Below are positions 17,072 through 26,316 of a stretch of 64,000 bases of DNA, piece after piece (the first letter of the stretch is position 1; every line of letters begins with the position of its first letter). The notes under the pieces were generated by a model. It was not told the origin of the DNA. It saw only the letters and a list, made by a program, of their open reading frames with translations, and made no database searches. A program made the translations under genes and the position numbers. The stretch comes from Bacillota bacterium. Lineage in GTDB: Bacteria; Bacillota; Clostridia; Acetivibrionales; DSM-1351. Location: assembly GCA_023400235.1 (NCBI GenBank), contig JAEXFI010000048.1:62001-126000 (forward strand). The letters are read 5' to 3'.

Positions 17072-18415
17072 TTATAGGATTATGTTGTGTAAGGAATTGA
17101 CCTCATCCAGCGTTAACCCGTTTCCAAGGTCCCTTAGCTGATGATATTTGAAGCAGGATAACTTTGAATTGAGAGGAGTACCCAGCCAGAGTACCCGTCT
17201 AGCTATCCTTTCGGCCTCTCTCACCATACCTGCAAGCATTTGCTGTGGCAGACCGAAACCGCTGCCTGCAATAAGGCAGACATCAAATTCCTTTGTCCCG
17301 TAGAAGGTACGGCAGCCCACAAACTCCTGTACATCTGCCTCCGGATTATTTGCCCTGGCTGCTTTTGCAAGCTCAGGATCCTTTTCAATACCTGCTGTAC
17401 TTTTACACACTCCCAGCAGATAACCGTCCTGACAGCCAAAAACAATATTTTTCATTCCTGACAGCTCTTCAGAAAGAATTTCAGCCGCCTCACCTGTAAC
17501 CAATTGAGAGTATAAAGGTATTTTCACCAGTTGCTTTTTAAAAAGGAGATAGTCCTCATAGTGCTGGTTAAACCTTAGGGGGCCGGAGGCCATAAAGAGC
17601 TCCAGGTCGGTATTGGGATGCTTCTGATAAAACCTTCTTTTATTGCGCTGATTGCTGATTACATTGGTATAGTTTTCACGTCCGTGGGGATAGTGTATTC
17701 CTGATGCCTTTCTTGAAAGTACGAAGACAGCTTCCTTCTGGAACAGCCGGTAGCCGCATTCCAGATCCTCAATGCCCCAGGTTATGTATTCCTCGTCAAA
17801 ACAGCCTGCTTCCAGCATTATAGACCTTTCCACCGAAACATTGGTTGTCCAGAAAAGCGTCCAGGGTGCCGGCAATCTATGGATTTCATCACTGACCTGC
17901 AAGTAAACCGAAGTTCTTATATCGGGATATTCACGGGTTCTTTCCAGCTCTCTCAGTGTTGTATCAGGGTCATTAAAGTTTACTATGGGAGGTATGCTCT
18001 CAGAAGTGTAGTAATCAGGGTCATAGCCGAACACATATCCTATGACCACCTTCCTGGTCTCCGCACTGCCTTCCTTGCCGCTGCCCTCCCTGTGGACGTC
18101 ATAATGTGCGCTGACGAAGGAATGTCCCACCACCATGCCTGAGTCAAGGAAAATAAGTACCTCTCCGCAAGCTCTCTTTATCCCCTCGTTTCTGGCCAAT
18201 GCCACACGGTATCCCCGATCTTCCTGAAAATAGTAGATAAGATTTATCTTGTCTCTGAAGCTTTCCACCACTTCACGGGTGTTATCGCTGGAACCGTCAT
18301 CAATTACAATCACCTCGTAATTCTCACGTCCTATGTCCTGGTCAACCAGCGAAGAAAGGGTCAATTCAACAATTTTACTACGGTTGTAAGTAGGAATTAT
18401 TACTGAAGCTTTCAT
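17072..18415 (-). CDS. Family 2 glycosyltransferase with fused C-terminal Rossmann-like domain
   Basis: The first 250 residues are a GT-A glycosyltransferase: 'SVIIPTYNRSKIVELTLSSL', 'VIDDGSSDNT', a metal-binding 'FLDSG' in place of DxD, and a 'WGIEDLECGYRL' acceptor motif as in chondroitin/galactosyl transferases. The last 130 residues form a separate domain with 'VFGCQDGYLLGV', 'IEKDPELAKAA' and 'EFDVCLIAGSGFG', which looks like a methyltransferase-type Rossmann fold with a degenerate first motif. The fusion is unusual. It suggests glycosylation, perhaps plus methylation or ligand sensing, of the cluster product. Confidence 0.75.
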   Translation of the reverse strand: MKASVIIPTYNRSKIVELTLSSLVDQDIGRENYEVIVIDDGSSDNTREVVESFRDKINLIYYFQEDRGYRVALARNEGIKRACGEVLIFLDSGMVVGHSFVSAHYDVHREGSGKEGSAETRKVVIGYVFGYDPDYYTSESIPPIVNFNDPDTTLRELERTREYPDIRTSVYLQVSDEIHRLPAPWTLFWTTNVSVERSIMLEAGCFDEEYITWGIEDLECGYRLFQKEAVFVLSRKASGIHYPHGRENYTNVISNQRNKRRFYQKHPNTDLELFMASGPLRFNQHYEDYLLFKKQLVKIPLYSQLVTGEAAEILSEELSGMKNIVFGCQDGYLLGVCKSTAGIEKDPELAKAARANNPEADVQEFVGCRTFYGTKEFDVCLIAGSGFGLPQQMLAGMVREAERIARRVLWLGTPLNSKLSCFKYHQLRDLGNGLTLDEVNSLHNIIL

Positions 18416-18454
18416 ATAGCACCTCTTATTAAATTTTTTTGAATTGCGGTTACA

Positions 18455-19576
18455 TCAATTACTGCCTCCAAGGCCATTATTATTTTTATAGGCCTCAGTA
18501 TAGTCAACAGTTGACTTCCATGCATCCAGCAGGTTTCTGTGCAGGCTTTCAAGTATATCCATTGAAAAGGCTGCCTTCTCCCAACTGTCATAGGTTATGC
18601 CGAATCCCAGGTGCTCCCATAGCTGCGTATTCTTTTTTTCATGCTCCCCAAAAGGGTCCAGCATGATAAGCGGTGTGGCAGATGCCAGTGAATCCATCAT
18701 GGTACCTGCTCCGGGCTTTCCGATTATAGCCTTGTCCTGACCGGTCACATCAAATAAATCATGGTATTCCTCCTTGTTAAAAAAAAGTGGTGGCCTGGAA
18801 TAAATAATTTCACTAATGGGGGGAAATTCATGCAAGCCTTTTTTATTTTTATTCCAGGCACACCAGTCGGGATCCACCATAAAATATCTGTCTCCGGGGC
18901 ATCCTTCCGAAGCCTCCTGCGGCTCATACGCCACTATGTCCAGAGACAAACCCTTGCTTCTGAGCTCCGGTATTTTTGACCTGTAGGTTCCCATACCCCA
19001 ACCGCCTCCATGAATGATAAACCGCTCCGGCCTGTTGGAAAATGGTATGGGTTCACTTTTTGAAACAGGAATCTGGTATTGAAGCTTCATATTTTCAAAA
19101 TCGTACAGCCAGACCTCCCTGTAGTCTTTGTTATAATCAGGAAAATATTGCTTTAAACTCTTCCAGGAGGGAGGCAAATCGCAGTCCACATACAGGATTT
19201 CGGCATTTATTTCAGCCGGTGCGGTTCTTTTCCTATACTCCTCCAGCACATACAGCCAGTGGCCGGAAAGAACAATGAAGTCCTGCTGCTTCTCCTCCCT
19301 CCAGCTTTCCAGCAGTTGGTCCACCAACTGGCTGTCCATGCTTTGCCTGATATCCATAGGCATTCTTGCGGACATCTGTGCCAGAGCAAAATTGCCGTGA
19401 TAAGCCTTCCTGCTTTTTTTGATATTATCTCTTTTATCCTTTGACATGAGGTTTTCAAATACTTCCACCCGGACTGAAATATTTTTTTCCTTCAATCTTT
19501 GTGCAGCCAGCAAGCCCGGTATGTACAGCCCAAGTCCAAAGCCTGAACAGAGTACGGTAACTGTTCTTTTTTCCAT
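18455..19576 (-). CDS. GT-B fold glycosyltransferase-like protein
   Basis: A 373-residue protein beginning 'VTVLCSGFGLGLYIPGLLAA', a nucleotide-sugar GT-B N-domain pattern. The C-terminal half has 'IIGKPGAGTMMDSLASATPLI' followed by 'DPFGEHEKKNTQLWEHLGFG', equivalent to the donor-binding region of UDP-glycosyltransferases and MurG-like enzymes. It is probably the second glycosyltransferase of the cluster; donor and acceptor are unknown. It lies 39 bp upstream of the family 2 transferase gene on the same transcript. Confidence 0.65.
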   Translation of the reverse strand: MEKRTVTVLCSGFGLGLYIPGLLAAQRLKEKNISVRVEVFENLMSKDKRDNIKKSRKAYHGNFALAQMSARMPMDIRQSMDSQLVDQLLESWREEKQQDFIVLSGHWLYVLEEYRKRTAPAEINAEILYVDCDLPPSWKSLKQYFPDYNKDYREVWLYDFENMKLQYQIPVSKSEPIPFSNRPERFIIHGGGWGMGTYRSKIPELRSKGLSLDIVAYEPQEASEGCPGDRYFMVDPDWCAWNKNKKGLHEFPPISEIIYSRPPLFFNKEEYHDLFDVTGQDKAIIGKPGAGTMMDSLASATPLIMLDPFGEHEKKNTQLWEHLGFGITYDSWEKAAFSMDILESLHRNLLDAWKSTVDYTEAYKNNNGLGGSN

Positions 19577-19631
19577 GGTATCTCACCTCTATCAAATCCT
19601 GGATTTTTAGTGCGCATTTGCATTCCTGCTT

Positions 19632-20780
19632 CTAACCGAATTTGGCATCCAGAAACCTGGTCATACCCTCTGCCTTGCTTTTATCTATACTTAAAATTCT
19701 ATTTACGTCAAACAGGCGGGTAAAAAAGTCAAACTCCCATTTTGACGGCTCCTTGTTTTCTATGGCATACTGATCCAGATACTCCAGGTCCTCAGGCTGT
19801 AAGCTGTCCATGACGGACTTTGGCACTATTTCTCCAAACATAAGCTCTATGTAATAGAAATTATAAAATACTATTTTTTCAAGCTTGTATTCTTTAACCC
19901 TTTCCACAAGCGCATTCCAGTCAATCTTTCCAGTGAACTTCCTTATGTACATATAAAGATCTGCAAACTTGTATATCTTCAAGTCCTTCAGACTGGCAAT
20001 CCATATCATCAGGCATGCCTCCTTGAACAGATGACAGCTCAGCTGAATGATATTGTCTATATAGTCCAGCATATAGCCCTTGGTATTGTTCAGTTCTATT
20101 GGGACAGCCCTTTCAATAAGGTCTTTGGTCAGCACCTTATAAGGACAATTTCCCTTCCAGAGAATATCATGGTTTACATCCACCTCAACCAGTTTTGCAA
20201 ACTTACTTTCACTCAGCTTCAGGAACTGGTGGATTTCGTGGGTTGCCATCTGGTGAAGCACCTTCTCTTTTCTTGAAACTTCCACTATCACATCATTCTC
20301 TTCATCATAATTGCCCTGGATATAGCCTATGCTCTCAAGGGCCTCTACCACAGGTGTCACGTCCTCCAGCTTCATAAGCATATCAAGATCATTGAAAATC
20401 CTTGTTTCAATTTCAGGATATACAATACTTGCAAGAAGGTTTCCCTTTAAAATCGGAACTACAAGCTTTCTTTTGTCAAATTCGTTTAAGATTTCCGTAA
20501 GCTTTGAAAGGTAAAAGCTATTTCTTTCCTTAAAAACTCCCCATTGGGTATTCATCAGCCTTTGAAGTTCCTGTTCCATCAGGTGGAACAGTCCGAATTT
20601 TTTAAGATTGTAGCGGAACATGTTCAAGGTTCTATGTGTTATCATCTGATAAATAGCTTCGGACCATTCTATGTGCCCCGACAGCATATTTTTCAGAGTC
20701 TCTCCCTGAGAATCCTCCATTTCAACAGCGGTTAAAAGCACCAGCTGTCTTTCAATTGATATGTCTTCCCTTTTCATCAT
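19632..20780 (-). CDS. Nucleotidyltransferase family protein (NTP_transf_5 type)
   Basis: A 382-residue protein with 'VVPILKGNLLASIVYPEIETR-FNDLDMLMK', the hallmark LKG...R...D-D-L of the NTP_transf_5 family. Members are found in many natural product and polysaccharide clusters but their substrates are mostly unknown; the fold is related to nucleotidyltransferases that inactivate antibiotics. It could nucleotidylate the product or a building block. The start overlaps the stop of the AMP ligase gene (ATGATGA), so the two are translationally coupled; AGGAGG lies five bases upstream. Confidence 0.72.
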   Translation of the reverse strand: MMKREDISIERQLVLLTAVEMEDSQGETLKNMLSGHIEWSEAIYQMITHRTLNMFRYNLKKFGLFHLMEQELQRLMNTQWGVFKERNSFYLSKLTEILNEFDKRKLVVPILKGNLLASIVYPEIETRIFNDLDMLMKLEDVTPVVEALESIGYIQGNYDEENDVIVEVSRKEKVLHQMATHEIHQFLKLSESKFAKLVEVDVNHDILWKGNCPYKVLTKDLIERAVPIELNNTKGYMLDYIDNIIQLSCHLFKEACLMIWIASLKDLKIYKFADLYMYIRKFTGKIDWNALVERVKEYKLEKIVFYNFYYIELMFGEIVPKSVMDSLQPEDLEYLDQYAIENKEPSKWEFDFFTRLFDVNRILSIDKSKAEGMTRFLDAKFG

Positions 20781-22309
20781 ATAGCCTCCTGTTTCTTAAT
20801 TAAACTGGTATACAGTTCTTTTATATCCTTCTTGCTGATCTTCCCTATTACGTTCCTTGGTATTTCAGGTATTATATATATCTCTTTGGGAACCTTCCTG
20901 TCTTCAAGTTCCGCAACGCACCATTTATATATGTCCTTAACCTCAATGCTGCCTGCTTCCTTCAATACCACCAGGGCAACTATCTTCTGACCCAGCCTCT
21001 CATCCTCCACTCCAATTACGGCGGTTTCCTTTACCGCAGGATTCTTGAGCAGTACCTCCTCTATATCAATGGGGTAAGCCCTGCTGCCTCCCTGCATGAT
21101 CATGTCATCATTCCTGCTGAGTACAAAGAACCTTCCCTCCTGGTCCCTGTAACCCAGATCCCTTACCCGAAAGCCTTTGGGCCCCAGCACCTCCCTGGTG
21201 AGCTCGTCAGATTTATAATAGCCGTCCATCATATAATCCGAGGTTATGTATAATTCTCCGATTTCACCAGTATCGGCCTCGCTTCCGTCCTCCCTGTATA
21301 TTTTTATATCACTGCCCCTCATAGGCTTTCCAATGACACAGGGCAGGGAAATCACATCCTCATGTTCTCCGAAGGTCACCCTTGCCGAGGCCTCTGAGGT
21401 TCCATACGCGTTATAAACTCTCACTGCCGGGAAGGCCTGGGCAGCCTTCTGATAAATGGTCAGGGGATTTACCATGCCTCCGATAAGTATTCTTTTTATT
21501 GAGCTGAGGTCATAGTTTTTCAGCTGGGAATATTCCAGCACCTGCAAGAGCATTGTTCTTACAATGTAGAAATTGGTGGCCTTGTACTCCTGTACCGCCT
21601 TTAAAAATATAGCTGGATGGAATACATTATTAAGCAGTATGATGCCGCCGCCGCGGCTGATTGCCATCAGCACGTCACCTGAAATAGGGCTCGCCTGGGC
21701 CAGAGAACGGGGAATGATTGTCTTTTCTTCTGAAGTAAAACCGAGATGTTGGGCAACTGCTAAGGCGTTGCCGGTGATAGCCTTATTAGACAATAATATT
21801 CCCTTTGGTCTTGATGTTGAACCTGATGTAAAGCATATACCAAAAGTATTCTCTGAAATCCCAGGCAGTTCCCTAAGATTTTTATTCTGATATTCATAAG
21901 CGGCAAAGGAGCCATTCTCCTGCAGGACAAGAACTATTCTGATGTTCATGGAACTTATGCTGTCCTTTATTGCAGCATGGCCTTTTGCATCGGTGATTAA
22001 AAGTTCCACATCGGTATAGTTGATCAGCTCCGTAAGAGTCTCCCCCCTGAACTGGTAGGACAAGGAAACAAACACCTTTTTCAGCCGGTTCAGAGCAAGC
22101 ATGCCGGTGATAAATTCCGTACAGTTGGGAAGAAAGACTCCTCCGATTGTGAATTCATACGGCTCCAGAAGATTACAAAAATCAATCACCCTGTCATAAA
22201 TCTCCTGATAGGTATAGGTGTTGTCGTTATAAACAAGTAATGTGTTGTCACGGTATATCCGGCAGCTCTCGCTGAACAGTGTCCATGGCGAATAGTCATT
22301 TTTCTCCAT
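20777..22309 (-). CDS. Acyl-AMP ligase (AMP-dependent synthetase)
   Basis: A 510-residue ANL-superfamily adenylating enzyme. Motifs: 'FTSGSTSRPKGI' (P-loop A3), 'NAYGTSEA' (A5), 'RDLGYRDQEGRFFVLSRND' (A7-A8) and the C-terminal catalytic lysine in 'NVIGKISKKDI'. It should activate a carboxylic acid and place it on a carrier protein, supplying a starter or side-chain acid to the pathway. Specificity is unknown. The ATG at 22309 has GGGGTGA upstream; the longer frame enters the preceding gene and is unlikely. Confidence 0.85.
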   Translation of the reverse strand: MEKNDYSPWTLFSESCRIYRDNTLLVYNDNTYTYQEIYDRVIDFCNLLEPYEFTIGGVFLPNCTEFITGMLALNRLKKVFVSLSYQFRGETLTELINYTDVELLITDAKGHAAIKDSISSMNIRIVLVLQENGSFAAYEYQNKNLRELPGISENTFGICFTSGSTSRPKGILLSNKAITGNALAVAQHLGFTSEEKTIIPRSLAQASPISGDVLMAISRGGGIILLNNVFHPAIFLKAVQEYKATNFYIVRTMLLQVLEYSQLKNYDLSSIKRILIGGMVNPLTIYQKAAQAFPAVRVYNAYGTSEASARVTFGEHEDVISLPCVIGKPMRGSDIKIYREDGSEADTGEIGELYITSDYMMDGYYKSDELTREVLGPKGFRVRDLGYRDQEGRFFVLSRNDDMIMQGGSRAYPIDIEEVLLKNPAVKETAVIGVEDERLGQKIVALVVLKEAGSIEVKDIYKWCVAELEDRKVPKEIYIIPEIPRNVIGKISKKDIKELYTSLIKKQEAI

Positions 22310-22346
22310 ATAAAAATCACCCCTCATTATATGTCCAGCGGAACCT

Positions 22347-23492
22347 TCACAGTTCTGCCGGCATTTTTGCCTTGAGACAGCTTTCAAGACTTTCTGCAAC
22401 GCAGCCTTCCAATTCACGTATGGTGCGGAGCTGCTCCACTAAATCCCCAATCAGTTCAGGAGACTTTTTTATTCCAATCTTCAAGGCTATACTTGCAGCT
22501 ATGTCCCAATGCTTTGAGGCCTCCTCAAGCTTGCCGCACACCTGGGCGGAAACCTGGCCGGGAAGTAAAGCACTGATCTCAATAACAAAGGCCATAAAGC
22601 GTTTTCTGTTACGTGAAATATTCTTGAAATTAATGTTTAAATAATATTTGAACCAGCTGCATTGGTTGTCGTCAAGCGCTTCTTCCTTTTTTAAAAGCAA
22701 ATCCCTTGTGAAGGCCTCCAGAGACTTCAAGCCGCACTCCTTGCCAAGCACCTGTTTGAGGCCGTTCAAGCGCTTGCAGCTTTCCTCCAGCACATTTAGC
22801 AGCTTTTTGTCTGTTACCGCAAAGTCCTTATGGGCACATATTTCTATCCATAGATTTCTGACAGGCCTTTTAATCATATCCGCAGACCAGGTAGCAGGAT
22901 TGTCGGAGGCTCTGCCCAGGTTTACCTCTTCTATTGGGAGCTTCCCTTCAAAGTCGCTGCTGGACAGCCTGTACTTGTCAAACAGCTCAAAGCACCCTTC
23001 TTTTTCATCGTAGCCGGTAATAACTACACAGTGAAGTCCATGTTCCCTTTGATATGCCCTGTGATAGCTCATATGAAAAAGATCCACCGCTGCAACCACG
23101 GGCCTTCCGCTGTCTATGAGGTTTTTGAGCCTTGCATGGGCCGTATGGCTGTCATCATTTATAAACATGCTGATATTCACTCTGTCAGGAAACTTCACCT
23201 TGCAATCATACTCACCTTCCGGACTGAAGGTTGCAGTAGCCGGTACATAGGCAAATTCCAGAGAGGTATTTAGTTCTTCTTCTTTAAATTCAACCGTTGT
23301 GCTGTATCGGTAGAAATAGTTCACCCCGATATTTCCATTCTCACTGTCGTACATGAAGGAAAGATAGTCGGCCAGAATAATATTGGGGTTCAGCCCCATG
23401 TATTGCAGCACCGCCCCGTATGCGTTGTGGAAACAATCGTTCACATAGGGCTCAAAATATCTTGGTACCTTTTCAATGAAATTCTTCTCCAT
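22347..23492 (-). CDS. BtrH-like cysteine-protease-fold acyltransferase
   Basis: A 381-residue homologue of the protein at 15246-16367, with candidate nucleophile C20 ('VNDCFHNAYGA') and His in 'EHGLHCVVITGYDE'. It begins nine bases after the stop of an ACP gene and ends 37 bp before the AMP ligase gene, suggesting that it acts on a chain carried by that ACP. An AAGGGTG ribosome site precedes the ATG. The assignment to BtrH-type carrier-protein-dependent acyl transfer is from motif pattern and context. Confidence 0.72.
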   Translation of the reverse strand: MEKNFIEKVPRYFEPYVNDCFHNAYGAVLQYMGLNPNIILADYLSFMYDSENGNIGVNYFYRYSTTVEFKEEELNTSLEFAYVPATATFSPEGEYDCKVKFPDRVNISMFINDDSHTAHARLKNLIDSGRPVVAAVDLFHMSYHRAYQREHGLHCVVITGYDEKEGCFELFDKYRLSSSDFEGKLPIEEVNLGRASDNPATWSADMIKRPVRNLWIEICAHKDFAVTDKKLLNVLEESCKRLNGLKQVLGKECGLKSLEAFTRDLLLKKEEALDDNQCSWFKYYLNINFKNISRNRKRFMAFVIEISALLPGQVSAQVCGKLEEASKHWDIAASIALKIGIKKSPELIGDLVEQLRTIRELEGCVAESLESCLKAKMPAEL

Positions 23493-23501
23493 AAGACACC
23501 C

Positions 23502-23771
23502 TTAATTGATACTTACGCAGTCGGTATTTACTTTGCTGTACACATAATCCGAGATGGACTTCACTGTTGAGAACACCTCGTAGGTCAAGAAACTGCTGTC
23601 AAAGGTAATAGCAAAGACATCCTCCAGTTCAACCAAAAGCTCTACCAACACTATTGAGTCAACTCCGTAGTTATCCCTAAGATCACTTTCCACCTCAATA
23701 TTGTCACTGTTGAATTGTGCAAGACGGCTTACAACCTCGCATATCTTTTGTTCAATTTCCTGTTTTTGCAT
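23502..23771 (-). CDS. Acyl/peptidyl carrier protein
   Basis: An 89-residue carrier protein with the site 'NYGVDSIVLVE' (phosphopantetheine serine S39). It differs clearly from the ACP at 11.6 kb, so the cluster has two separate carriers, each next to a BtrH-like gene. AAGGAGA precedes the ATG. This is the first biosynthetic gene read after the export and nucleotidase genes. Confidence 0.9.
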   Translation of the reverse strand: MQKQEIEQKICEVVSRLAQFNSDNIEVESDLRDNYGVDSIVLVELLVELEDVFAITFDSSFLTYEVFSTVKSISDYVYSKVNTDCVSIN

Positions 23772-23839
23772 AAGAACTCTCCTTTTCTACAAATTAATTA
23801 TTTATTAAGTAATTGATTTTACAAAAGCTCCTGTCAGTC

Positions 23840-25414
23840 CTATTTATATCTTTCGTTAATTGGCTTAATCCTGCCCTCTATTTTTGCACTTGCCGCTCCT
23901 TTTGCCTTCAGGTACTTGGACAGCACATCCTTCAAAAGCTCACCCTTGTGCAAAAGCTTGGCCTTTTTCAACTCATCATAGCCGTCTCCGCCATTGTACA
24001 GGTAATCATTTGTGGCAACCTTATAGAATTTGTCCTTATCCAACTCCTTGCCATCCAGTGTTTTAATACTTACAACCCTCTTCCCTGCCGGCTTTGATGC
24101 ATCAAATATATATTTTATGCCTGAAACCTGGAGAAAACCACCGTTTGAGCCTCCGTCAGGATACAGCCGCACACCTCTTTCTATGGAGCTGTATATGTCC
24201 TCTCCCTTGACCTCAATAGTAACCAGAGAATTTACGAAGGGAAGAGCCTTTCCGATAGCATACAGGGTTACCCCGCCTGCAGGTATGCTCTCCCTTATGC
24301 CGCCTCCGTTCATCAGTGCCAGGTCCGCCTTACCGGTATCCCTCATGGCATCTGTCAGCAGGTTCCCAAGAGTTGTCTCCCTGGTTCTTACGTTTGACCT
24401 GAAGCCATCCAGCTTTTCCTGTGTCTTTGCCACAACTTCCTTTCCTGCCTCAAAGGCTATTGCATGATACTTCTGGGCAACCGAATCCATTTTGGGATCG
24501 GCAAGCGACTTATCTTTTATATTTTTGGTATACCAGACAAGCTTGGACAGCTTTCCATCCTTGAAATACATGTCTGCCTGCCCCACATGGGTGCTGTAAC
24601 CGCCTGCCTCCACCAGATAAGTATTGTTTATCTTGTCAGGCTTCTCATATAAAAAATGATGATGTCCGCAGAGGATAAGGTCAATTCCGTCAACCTTTTT
24701 GACCAATTCCCTGTCCGTGTCATCTCCCAGGTGGGATATGAGAATAATGGCATCCACCTTACCCTCCAGCTCTTTTATGACTCTCCGGGCACAATCCGCA
24801 GGGTCTTCCAGTGTCACACCCAAATTGTCCCTTGAATTTGTGTTTATAAGCGCTCCCGTCTCAGTAAGTCCGAACAACCCGATTTTCTTGCCGCCTAAAT
24901 TAACAATCTTATAGTCGTCAAAAGCCAGCTTCCCGTCCTTGTAAATATTTGAGGACAGTATGGGGTAGTTTAGCTGGCCCCTGATTTCCAGCAGCCTGTC
25001 AAAGCCGAAATTGAAATCATGGTTTCCCGGAGTCATGGCATCATAGCCCATCAGGTTTGCCACCTCCACCACGCCTTTTCCTTTTTCAATATTGGCCTCG
25101 TTAGTTCCGTGAAACAGGTCTCCCGAATCCAGAAGAAGGGTGTTTTTGTTATCAGCCCTTACATCATCCACTATATGCTTCATCAAAGGCATACCCATCA
25201 TTACGCTTACCTCGTCCAGGGTGTAGTAGCCTCCGGCTTCTTCATCGTATACTATGTGCCCGTGTATATCCGCCGTACTTAAAATACTTATTCTTTCTTC
25301 ATAATAACCGGCACTGACGAGTATTGCGTTAAAATTGACATACTTTACAGTAAGAAAAACAGCTCCTGCCAATATCAGCAGGCCCAGCACGATTAAATTC
25401 TTGTAGCTTTTCAT
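23840..25414 (-). CDS. Membrane-anchored 5'-nucleotidase/metallophosphatase (UshA-like)
   Basis: A 524-residue enzyme with one N-terminal membrane anchor (residues 7-25), a calcineurin-type metallophosphatase domain (STADIHGH, DSGDLFHG, GNHDFNFG, SHLGDDTD, GHHH) and a 5'-nucleotidase C-terminal domain ('LGNLLTDAMRD', 'MNGGGIRESI', 'YNGGDGYDEL'). It acts outside the membrane. Such enzymes usually scavenge nucleotides, but within an antibiotic-like cluster with a kinase and an exporter it may remove a protecting phosphate or nucleotide after export. It lies 68 bp before the ACP gene and 61 bp after a permease gene on the same strand. Confidence 0.9.
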   Translation of the reverse strand: MKSYKNLIVLGLLILAGAVFLTVKYVNFNAILVSAGYYEERISILSTADIHGHIVYDEEAGGYYTLDEVSVMMGMPLMKHIVDDVRADNKNTLLLDSGDLFHGTNEANIEKGKGVVEVANLMGYDAMTPGNHDFNFGFDRLLEIRGQLNYPILSSNIYKDGKLAFDDYKIVNLGGKKIGLFGLTETGALINTNSRDNLGVTLEDPADCARRVIKELEGKVDAIILISHLGDDTDRELVKKVDGIDLILCGHHHFLYEKPDKINNTYLVEAGGYSTHVGQADMYFKDGKLSKLVWYTKNIKDKSLADPKMDSVAQKYHAIAFEAGKEVVAKTQEKLDGFRSNVRTRETTLGNLLTDAMRDTGKADLALMNGGGIRESIPAGGVTLYAIGKALPFVNSLVTIEVKGEDIYSSIERGVRLYPDGGSNGGFLQVSGIKYIFDASKPAGKRVVSIKTLDGKELDKDKFYKVATNDYLYNGGDGYDELKKAKLLHKGELLKDVLSKYLKAKGAASAKIEGRIKPINERYK

Positions 25415-25475
25415 TTGATTGCCTCCATGATTTCATTTTCCATAAAACACATAGCTTTAAGCAAACTCCATAAAG

Positions 25476-26312
25476 CTACATGGAAGTTCCTGTACTGGAA
25501 TAGCGCTTTACTCCCTGTTTCCAGAAGGCGTAAACCAGTGCGAACATTATTGCTGCAACAGCGGGTGACAAGTAGAGGTACCCGCTCCAGAACGAGTTCA
25601 TTTCTGCTTTGTTAAGAAAGAATTGGGCGGGAAAATAATTGACAAAAGAAAAGGGTATTACAAACATCAGCAGCTTTTGAATAATTCCTGGATAGAAGCT
25701 TATGGGATAGCCGGAAAATCTCCGGGCATTAAAAAACAGCATGTTGCGCAAATTTTCGGTTTTTATGGTCCAGAAGCTGAAGCAGGATGCAAACATGAAA
25801 ATCGACGCCTGTATTATTGCTCCGCTTATGAGGATAACAATATAGTACAGGATATTTATGGGTGTCCATGCTATTCCCACGGAAAATGCCGTTTTAGTAA
25901 AAAGTATTACTCCCACAATACCATGTCCAAGTCCCGCACTCAAATCTATCCGTGATACTATTATCTGAAACATCAGGCCCAGCGGTCTGGTAAGATATCT
26001 GTCAAATTCACCGGAATATATCATGCTGGCAAAATCCCTCATGCCTGCAAAGAAAAGGACAAAAATACTGTAGGACAGGAACAGGAAGCTGTAAAGAAAG
26101 AACATCTCATCGTATTCCCAGCCTTTTATATGTACAAACCTTGCCAGAATAAGGTACATAACCACTACACTTATCATTTCTCTGCAAAAGATGGCAATTG
26201 TTATAAAGGTTCTGTCGAACTTGTATTCAAGAATGGACTTTAAGCTGAGCTTGATATATTTCGTCATGAGTATGAAAAGCTCAAATATATTGTATAAAGG
26301 TTTTCTCTCCAC
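25476..26312 (-). CDS. ABC-2 type transporter permease
   Basis: A 278-residue integral membrane protein with about six hydrophobic segments and the 'ARFVHIKGWEYDEMFFLYSF' and 'GEFDRYLTRPLGLMFQI' stretches typical of the ABC2_membrane_6 (COG3694-like) permeases. It pairs with the next permease and the ATPase to make a heterodimeric exporter. It uses a GTG start eight bases after AGGAGG, four bases beyond the preceding stop codon. Confidence 0.85.
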   Translation of the reverse strand: MERKPLYNIFELFILMTKYIKLSLKSILEYKFDRTFITIAIFCREMISVVVMYLILARFVHIKGWEYDEMFFLYSFLFLSYSIFVLFFAGMRDFASMIYSGEFDRYLTRPLGLMFQIIVSRIDLSAGLGHGIVGVILFTKTAFSVGIAWTPINILYYIVILISGAIIQASIFMFASCFSFWTIKTENLRNMLFFNARRFSGYPISFYPGIIQKLLMFVIPFSFVNYFPAQFFLNKAEMNSFWSGYLYLSPAVAAIMFALVYAFWKQGVKRYSSTGTSM

Positions 26313-26316
26313 CTGG

